NCBI RefSeq assembly: GCF_009759665.1
Contig: NZ_WQNE01000010.1
Coordinates: 62,001 to 126,000, forward strand
DNA: 64,000 nucleotides
Source of the DNA: Bradyrhizobium cajani
Lineage (GTDB): Bacteria; Pseudomonadota; Alphaproteobacteria; Rhizobiales; Xanthobacteraceae
Reading direction: 5' to 3'
A program made the translations under genes and the position numbers. Below the pieces are notes generated by a model, which worked only from the letters and a program-made list of their open reading frames with translations, was not told the origin of the DNA and did not search any database. Numbering within the stretch: the first letter of the stretch is position 1; each line of letters begins with the position of its first letter. Shown here piece after piece: positions 58,991 through 64,000 of the stretch.

Positions 58991-60457
58991 TCATTGCGCC
59001 GACAGACCGACCGTTGTTTGCGCCTTCACAACCGGCGGCGGATTCCATTTGCCGGTCAGCGCATCGGACTTCGGTGCGTAGAGACGCATCGTGAGATTGA
59101 AGGGTCCTTTCGGAGCCGGCAGCCAGTTGGCTTCCTTGTCCTTGCCCGGCGACTCGTTCTGGAAGTAGAGGTCGAGCGATCCGTCCGCATTGTATTTGAA
59201 CGGCATCCAATTGCTGACGGCAAAACGATTCAGCACATTGCCGACCTGGAAGCCTTCCGGATCGTAAAGGGTGATCGACCAGAAGGCGTTGGTCGGCGGG
59301 GCCGCGCCGTTCTCGAAAGTGATGGTGTACTTGTTCGCGCCATCAAGCGGCTTGCCGGATTCGTCGCCGAGGTTGAGCGGATAGATGGCGTCCTCGGGCA
59401 GATTGGCGCCGAGTCCCACTTGCGAGACGATCGCCCGCTTCAAATAATAGTTTCCGTAGACTCCCATGGTGTCGGTGTTCATCGACCAGTTGTTTGCAAC
59501 CCGCGCCAGCGTCGGCACCTTCCAGGCCATCAGCTTCTGGCCGTCTTGCGGCGCGGTCTCCAGCGCCCGCTGCAGCACGGGGGCGAGCTTGCCGATGTCG
59601 AAGCTCTTGCCCGGCTCGATGCCGATTTTCTTCATCTGGGCGATGATTGGCTCGTCGGTGATGTGCGGCGGATGCAGCTTGAGCAGCTCCGCAGCATTGG
59701 CGAAATACACGCCGGCCGACATGCTATCGACCTGGGTCTTCGGCGGCGTCTTCATGTCGACGCTGGGATCGGGCTTGAATTCGACCTGCTTTGGCGTCTT
59801 GCCGTATTCGGAAAGCGGCGCGACCTTGTAGCCGGCCTGGATCTTGTGGACGGCATCGTAGTCGTGCGGGCCGTCCGTCTTGGTGCGGCCGATGACCCAG
59901 ACATAGGGCGTCGGCGCGTCGATACGCTGAGTGTCCGCCGGCAGCTTGAACTCTTCGGCGAACTTCTCGCGCAGATCGGGCCGCCAGCCCGGGGGCGTTA
60001 TCAGGAACGTCCCGGCCTTGGTGCCGGTCGTCCGCCAGCCCGGCGACGCAAACACGTCGGTCCACATGTCGAGCATCGGCAGCAGATAGTAGCGCCCGTT
60101 TGTATCCGGTACCGTGATGACCACCGGCTCCTTGGTCATGTCCAGCCACGCGCTTGAATATAAAGTGTCGAAGTTCGATCGAACGACACCCTTGAAGTCC
60201 GCGGGTGGATATTCAGGTACGTTACTGAACATGTTCATCGGCCCCTTCGCCATTTCCTTCCCGGGCGCGACGTTGGTGAACTGCTTCCGTGTAATGTCCA
60301 TCGACAGCAGCGGATAGAAATAGACATAGGCGTCGATCGCGATTGCGCGCGCCTCCTGCTCCGTGATTGCCGGTGCCGCGCTTTGCGCAAGCGCTCCGGG
60401 CCCAGTTAGGGAACCGATGCAGAGTGATAGAGTCAGCGCCAGAATACCCCGATGCAT
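58991..60457 (-). CDS. Exported DUF1254/DUF1214 protein
   Basis: 488 residues from MHRGILALTLSL at 60457, with AGGAGG seven bases upstream. A signal peptide ends in GALAQ (about residue 25). The DUF1254 half contains YVYFYPLLSMDITRKQFTN and VVRSNFDTLYSSAWLDM. The DUF1214 half contains NAFWSITLYDPEGF and LYFQNESPGKDKEANWLPAP. The family is widespread and its biochemical function is unknown, though the two domains usually occur together in periplasmic or secreted proteins. No operon partners. Confidence 0.93.
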   Translation of the reverse strand: MHRGILALTLSLCIGSLTGPGALAQSAAPAITEQEARAIAIDAYVYFYPLLSMDITRKQFTNVAPGKEMAKGPMNMFSNVPEYPPADFKGVVRSNFDTLYSSAWLDMTKEPVVITVPDTNGRYYLLPMLDMWTDVFASPGWRTTGTKAGTFLITPPGWRPDLREKFAEEFKLPADTQRIDAPTPYVWVIGRTKTDGPHDYDAVHKIQAGYKVAPLSEYGKTPKQVEFKPDPSVDMKTPPKTQVDSMSAGVYFANAAELLKLHPPHITDEPIIAQMKKIGIEPGKSFDIGKLAPVLQRALETAPQDGQKLMAWKVPTLARVANNWSMNTDTMGVYGNYYLKRAIVSQVGLGANLPEDAIYPLNLGDESGKPLDGANKYTITFENGAAPPTNAFWSITLYDPEGFQVGNVLNRFAVSNWMPFKYNADGSLDLYFQNESPGKDKEANWLPAPKGPFNLTMRLYAPKSDALTGKWNPPPVVKAQTTVGLSAQ

Positions 60458-60656
60458 GTCGAATCCTCCTGTACTGATGCGTGTTGCCGCGATTAGTCGT
60501 AGGTCTTGCGCCGGCGCAGCGATCGGACCCGCTGCAACCGCTAGCGCCGACGAGCGGAGAGGATCGCGCTTCGTCAAGATGACGTATGCTCCTGTCTCAA
60601 TGACGTCTTGGCATTACCGTCACCTCTATTGGATCAACCAGCACTGGGCGCATTCG

Positions 60657-60670
60657 TTGACCTAAATCAA
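60657..60670. promoter_or_regulatory. FixK/FNR-type box TTGA-N6-TCAA
   Basis: TTGACCTAAATCAA matches the FixK/FNR consensus half-sites exactly. It lies 200 bp upstream of the DUF1254 gene's start and overlaps the end of the 60667-60807 remnant, so its target is unclear. The rest of the large gap 60458-61373 shows only short unsupported frames. Confidence 0.5.
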
Positions 60671-60807
60671 CCGGCGCGCTGTTCGCGATCGAGGCGCGCA
60701 GCTCGCCGTTCGAGCGCTGACGCCGCTCTTTTGGCCTCAATAGCAAGGCGGTACGGATAGCAGCCGCAAGCCGGACGGTAGGAAGGGTAGTAGCCCGCAG
60801 CCGCTCC
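60667..60807 (-). pseudogene. Remnant of a small Tyr/Pro-rich exported protein
   Basis: A 46-codon open stretch, reading GYYPSYRPACGCYPYRL then AIEAKRAASALERRAARLD, runs from just after an in-frame TAA (60808-60810) to a TGA at 60667-60669. The composition looks like the tail of small rhizobial exported proteins, but there is no start codon. Low confidence. Confidence 0.3.
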
Positions 60808-61373
60808 TTACGCCGCCGCACCGATTGTAATGCGCATGACATCAATTTCTTCTCTTGCAGAAGTATTGATCGGCGTCATAGCTCTCTCGCTTCCAAGCGA
60901 GAGGTCGTGCATCGAGACGTGCGATATCGGCTGCAGTTAACACCCCACGGTGTCCGCAGACTCAAAAACGCGCGCTGGAATCGAACGTGATGGGCTTGTA
61001 GTCTAACGGCATTTCAAAAGAGTGATGCTTCGGCTACCTCCACGCGCATCACACTAGCACAATCAGAGAATGAGGACCAGCCATGGTCATTATTCTGTAC
61101 CTTCGGCTCGGCATGTCGGGCACCGCGACGGCTTTTGCCGACAATGCCGGGGTGATCGGGCTGCTCGCCTCCATCCTGGTATGGGTCGGCCTACACGGCC
61201 TATCTCAAGCCACCGGTCGGTTCATTCGGCAGGGAGATTACGTGCAGTGCGATGATCGCAATTGGAAGAACGGCGTTGTAGCGCAAGCTTGCGGCACACT
61301 TTATAAAAGTGGCGCGTATGCGCTTCTCGGGTTGTTCAAGGTTCTTCTGTCGGTCGCGGAGTTGGGGGTCCTT

Positions 61374-61691
61374 ATGATGCATCGCAATGTCTCCACGCTT
61401 ATTCATCTGTTCGCCGGCGCTGTTCTCCTCGCAGCATCGCTCCTGACCGGAGGTGCGCCTCTTACCCACCTGACGGTATCCGTCGCGCAGGCCGCGGAAG
61501 AGATGCCGAAGGACATGCTCGCTGCGCAGATCCGCACGCAAGGCTTTGCCTGTGACAAGGCGGTCCGCGCTACGAGAGATGCAAAACGCTCCAGGCCCGA
61601 TCATGCCGTCTGGGTGCTGAAATGCAGCAACGCGACCTACAGGGTCAGCCGCGCGCCGGATATGGCAGCGCAGGTGCAGCCGTTGAAATAG
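61374..61691 (+). CDS. Small exported hypothetical protein
   Basis: 105 residues from ATG 61374, preceded by TTGGGGGTCCTT. The ATG at 61377 is equally possible. A signal sequence (LIHLFAGAVLLAASLLTGG) ends near AQAAEE. The mature ~65 residues have two cysteines (GFACDKAV, WVLKCSNATYRV) that could form a disulfide. A longer frame from 61083 adds unconvincing sequence with no ribosome site and was rejected. Function unknown. Confidence 0.7.
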   Translation: MMHRNVSTLIHLFAGAVLLAASLLTGGAPLTHLTVSVAQAAEEMPKDMLAAQIRTQGFACDKAVRATRDAKRSRPDHAVWVLKCSNATYRVSRAPDMAAQVQPLK

Positions 61692-61843
61692 TCGAATACA
61701 AGCAACGTTCCTACGGGGAGTATGCGAACGCTCTCGACGTAGATCAAGGCGTGCCCCCAAGGCAACACAGCGAGGCGATTTCGCGGTTCGCCAGTTTACG
61801 GCGAGACATTCATGATCTTGCTGGCATACTGTCGTGAACGGAC

Positions 61844-62929
61844 ATGGGGGAGCACATGACGCGCTGCATACCCGAACGCAGGTCTGGTCCTCGACTGATC
61901 TGCTCGGTGATCGGCACGGTCATGGCGATGTCCGCGGCCTTATCCGGCGCCGCCTGCGCCGACGAAAGCGGTGTTTCCTATTGGCTTCCCGGTCGCTTCA
62001 GCAGCCTTGCCGCAACACCCGGGGTGCCGGGATGGTCGATGGCCGAGGTCTACTATCACACCTCGGTATCGGCGTTCGGCGCCGCGGCCGCGTCAAGAGA
62101 AATTCAGATCGGCCGATTTCCGGCGGCCGTAAACGTCAACCTGGATCTGCATCTGAATGCGCAGGCCGATCTGGTGCTGCTCAACCCCACCTACACATTC
62201 GCGACGCCGGTTCTGGGCGGACAATTGGCCATTGGCGTCACTGGACTGTTCGGGCGGTCGGCCGCCGATCTCAACGGGACGCTGACAACCGGGTTCGGAC
62301 CGTTTGCGACGACGCGCATGGGAAGCATCGGCGACTCCGTCACCTCCATCGGCGACCTCTATCCGCAGGTGACGCTGAAATGGAATCAAGGCGTCCATAA
62401 CTTCATGGCGTATGCAACGGGAGACATTCCCGTCGGCGCCTACGATCCAAACCGCCTTGCCAATCTCGGCATCGGTCACGGCGCGATCGATGGCGGCGGC
62501 GGCTACACCTATTTCAACCCGCAGGCGGGACATGAATTCTCGGCGGTCGCGGGATTCACCTACAATTTTAGGAATCCGGACACGCAATACCGCAGCGGCA
62601 TCGACTTTCATGTCGACTGGGGTGCGTCGCAGTTTCTCTCGAAGCAGCTTTTTGTCGGCCTCGTGGGATATGCCTATCAGCAGATCACCGACGATTCCGG
62701 TCAGCACCCGATCCTGGGCGGTTTCCGGTCGCGTGTCGTCGGCGTCGGTCCGCAGATCGGGTATTTGTTTCCGGTTGGGGACATGCAGGGCTATCTGAAT
62801 CTGAAAGGATACGGCGAATTCGCCGCGGAGAACCGTCCAGCGGGCTGGAATACGTGGCTGACGTTTTCTCTCTCACCGATGGCGCCTGCCAGCACCGTGA
62901 CGCCAACGCGACGGATCGTGACGAAGTAG
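61844..62929 (+). CDS. Outer-membrane protein of the MetA-pathway-of-phenol-degradation family
   Basis: 361 residues from ATG 61844, or 357 from ATG 61856 (GGGGGAG sits three bases before it). A signal peptide ends in GAACA (about residue 35). The mature part is an antiparallel-strand protein (LVLLNPTYTFATPVLGGQLAIGVTG, QAGHEFSAVAGFTYNF, GIDFHVDWGASQFLSKQLFVG) typical of PF13557-type outer-membrane proteins found with aromatic catabolism. Substrate unknown. Neighbours give no catabolic operon. Confidence 0.85.
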   Translation: MGEHMTRCIPERRSGPRLICSVIGTVMAMSAALSGAACADESGVSYWLPGRFSSLAATPGVPGWSMAEVYYHTSVSAFGAAAASREIQIGRFPAAVNVNLDLHLNAQADLVLLNPTYTFATPVLGGQLAIGVTGLFGRSAADLNGTLTTGFGPFATTRMGSIGDSVTSIGDLYPQVTLKWNQGVHNFMAYATGDIPVGAYDPNRLANLGIGHGAIDGGGGYTYFNPQAGHEFSAVAGFTYNFRNPDTQYRSGIDFHVDWGASQFLSKQLFVGLVGYAYQQITDDSGQHPILGGFRSRVVGVGPQIGYLFPVGDMQGYLNLKGYGEFAAENRPAGWNTWLTFSLSPMAPASTVTPTRRIVTK

Positions 62930-63013
62930 GAGATCGAGCAAAGCGGATGTAAACGACATGCGACTGCCCGGAGGGCGAGGACATACCTCGCCAACAGGAA
63001 CGCGGCCAGCGAC

Positions 63014-64000
63014 CTACGACGGCGCCACGATCCCCGGGACGGGAAAGGCGCGGCACATCTCGATGCTCTTCGCCCGGAGCCGTCCTACGACGGCCGCATC
63101 TCCCTTCGACCTGAGGGACTCTGCGATGAGTTCGGCGATGAGCCGCATCTCCACCTCGCCCATGCCGCGCGTGGTCGCGGCTGGCGTGCCGAGGCGAACG
63201 CCGCTCGGCTTGAGCGGCGGACGCGGATCATCGGGGATGATCTGCTTGTTTGCGGTGATGCCGACGGCGTCGAGAATGTGTTCAGCCGCGCCGCCGTCCA
63301 AGCCGGCGCTCGTCACGGTATCCACGACCATCATGTGATTGTCGGTCCCATCGGTGATCAGCTTCATCCCGCGTTCCATCAACGCTTCGGCCAGAACCTT
63401 CGCATTGCGCATGACCAGCCGTGCGTAGGCCTGATAGTCGGACGTCGCGGCCTTCTTCAGCGTCACGGCGGTGGCGGCCACGACATTCATGTGCGGACCG
63501 CCTTGCAACCCTGGGAATACCGACGCGTCGATCTTGCCGGCAAGCTCCCGGCGACAAAGAATGATTCCCCCGCGCGGCCCGCGAAGCGTCTTGTGCGATG
63601 TCGTGGTCATGATGTCGAAGCCCGAATCGAGCGGATTGCGCATGCCGTTGCCGGCGATCAGGCCGCCGTAATGGCTCACGTCGGCCATGGTCAGTGCCCC
63701 GACCTCATCGGCGATGCTCTTGAACGAAGCGTAGTCCAGATCGCGCGGATAGGAGCTGTAGCCGCACAGGACCAGCTTCGGGCGGACCTGACGGGCCGTG
63801 GCGCGAAGCGCGTCGAAATCAATGGCGCCGCCCTTCGACGGATGCGTCTTGTAACGGGCGAAGTTGAACAGTCGCCCCATGTGCGACACGGGCGCGCCGT
63901 GCGTGAGATGGCCGCCGTGTGACAGGTCCATCGCCAGTATCGTATCGCCGGGCTGCAACAGGCCGAGATACACGGCCTGGTTCATGGGCGAGCCGGACAG
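63014..64000 (-). CDS. glyA: Serine hydroxymethyltransferase (GlyA), 5' end outside window
   Basis: The C-terminal 328 codons are present and the gene runs off the right edge; the frame upstream of MNQAVYLGLLQPGDT continues as LSGSP, as in GlyA. It catalyses serine + THF to glycine + 5,10-methylene-THF with PLP. The PLP lysine lies in TTTSHKTLRGPRGG, and FPGLQGGPHMNVVAA and GVRLGTPAATTRG are family signatures. S-P-M before NQAVY departs from the usual S-Q-A, suggesting a paralogue rather than the housekeeping copy. Confidence 0.93.
   Translation of the reverse strand: MSGSPMNQAVYLGLLQPGDTILAMDLSHGGHLTHGAPVSHMGRLFNFARYKTHPSKGGAIDFDALRATARQVRPKLVLCGYSSYPRDLDYASFKSIADEVGALTMADVSHYGGLIAGNGMRNPLDSGFDIMTTTSHKTLRGPRGGIILCRRELAGKIDASVFPGLQGGPHMNVVAATAVTLKKAATSDYQAYARLVMRNAKVLAEALMERGMKLITDGTDNHMMVVDTVTSAGLDGGAAEHILDAVGITANKQIIPDDPRPPLKPSGVRLGTPAATTRGMGEVEMRLIAELIAESLRSKGDAAVVGRLRAKSIEMCRAFPVPGIVAPS

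Noticed and set aside
61083..61373. N-terminal extension of the 61374 gene
   Set aside because: The added sequence has no ribosome site, and the signal peptide of the shorter form starts cleanly at 61374.

Overview
The window is a GC-rich chromosomal segment from an alphaproteobacterium, most likely Bradyrhizobium or a close relative. The inference rests on protocatechuate and 4-hydroxybenzoate catabolism, a NAD-linked molybdenum formate dehydrogenase of the Fds type, and several families of palindromic intergenic repeats that I recognise from Bradyrhizobium/Rhodopseudomonas genomes. No CRISPR array, transposase or rRNA was seen. There is one tRNA.

Layout. (1) 1-7.1 kb: aromatic catabolism. 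pobA lies beside a divergent AraC-type regulator. A NYN/LabA-type gene follows, then pcaHG with a divergent LysR regulator, then pncB. (2) 7.3-16.9 kb: a membrane diguanylate cyclase, an autotransporter, a TetR gene and a small gene sharing two identical palindromic operators, a three-domain Aas lipid-recycling protein, and a DsbB-like/DUF5993 pair. (3) 17.2-21 kb: the tcuAB tricarballylate/citrate oxidation pair with its divergent GntR regulator, and a YbaK deacylase. (4) 21.3-28 kb: formate dehydrogenase, with a fused gamma-beta subunit plus the alpha subunit, then a small exported protein and an oxalate/formate-type MFS antiporter. The antiporter is preceded by a near-perfect sigma-54 promoter and paired GGACA-N3-TGTCC sites. 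(5) 28.3-31.8 kb: a histidine kinase and an NtrC-type sigma-54 activator, the obvious controllers of that promoter. (6) 31.9-41.1 kb: a molybdenum-cofactor cluster (TusA-like protein, MoeA, MobB, FdhD, MobA, a MoeA fused to a periplasmic-binding-like domain, a degenerate third MoeA, a TupA-like oxyanion-binding protein, and an HTH regulator with the same binding-like domain). It plausibly serves the formate dehydrogenase. (7) 41.2-44.6 kb: three solute-binding proteins from three unrelated transporter classes, none with its membrane partners here.

(8) A CAU-anticodon tRNA at 44.93-45.01 kb is followed by an AT-richer 3-kb gene. It encodes a 1017-residue protein joining an N-terminal HD domain to a GHKL/Hsp90-like ATPase. 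Its base composition, tRNA-proximal position, TTG start and architecture make it the best candidate in the window for a poorly described, horizontally acquired system, possibly anti-phage. A 57-codon ORF overlaps its stop codon by ATGA. (9) 48.5-58.4 kb: repeats and small genes, then a self-contained type I secretion locus. It has two glycine-rich repeat proteins as likely substrates, a PrtD-like ABC exporter, a HlyD-like adaptor, and a LuxR regulator with a degenerate receiver domain. (10) 58.6-64 kb: a decayed HlyD fragment, a DUF1254/DUF1214 protein, a decayed small exported protein beside a FixK/FNR-type box, a small exported protein, an outer-membrane MetA-pathway-like protein, and the 3' part of a glyA gene cut by the window edge.

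Functional links: formate dehydrogenase needs the bis-MGD cofactor and FdhD sulfuration, and genes for both are supplied by the cluster 8-14 kb away. The two-component pair and sigma-54 promoter suggest regulated carboxylate uptake. The 51-57 kb locus appears dedicated to exporting its own glycine-rich proteins.
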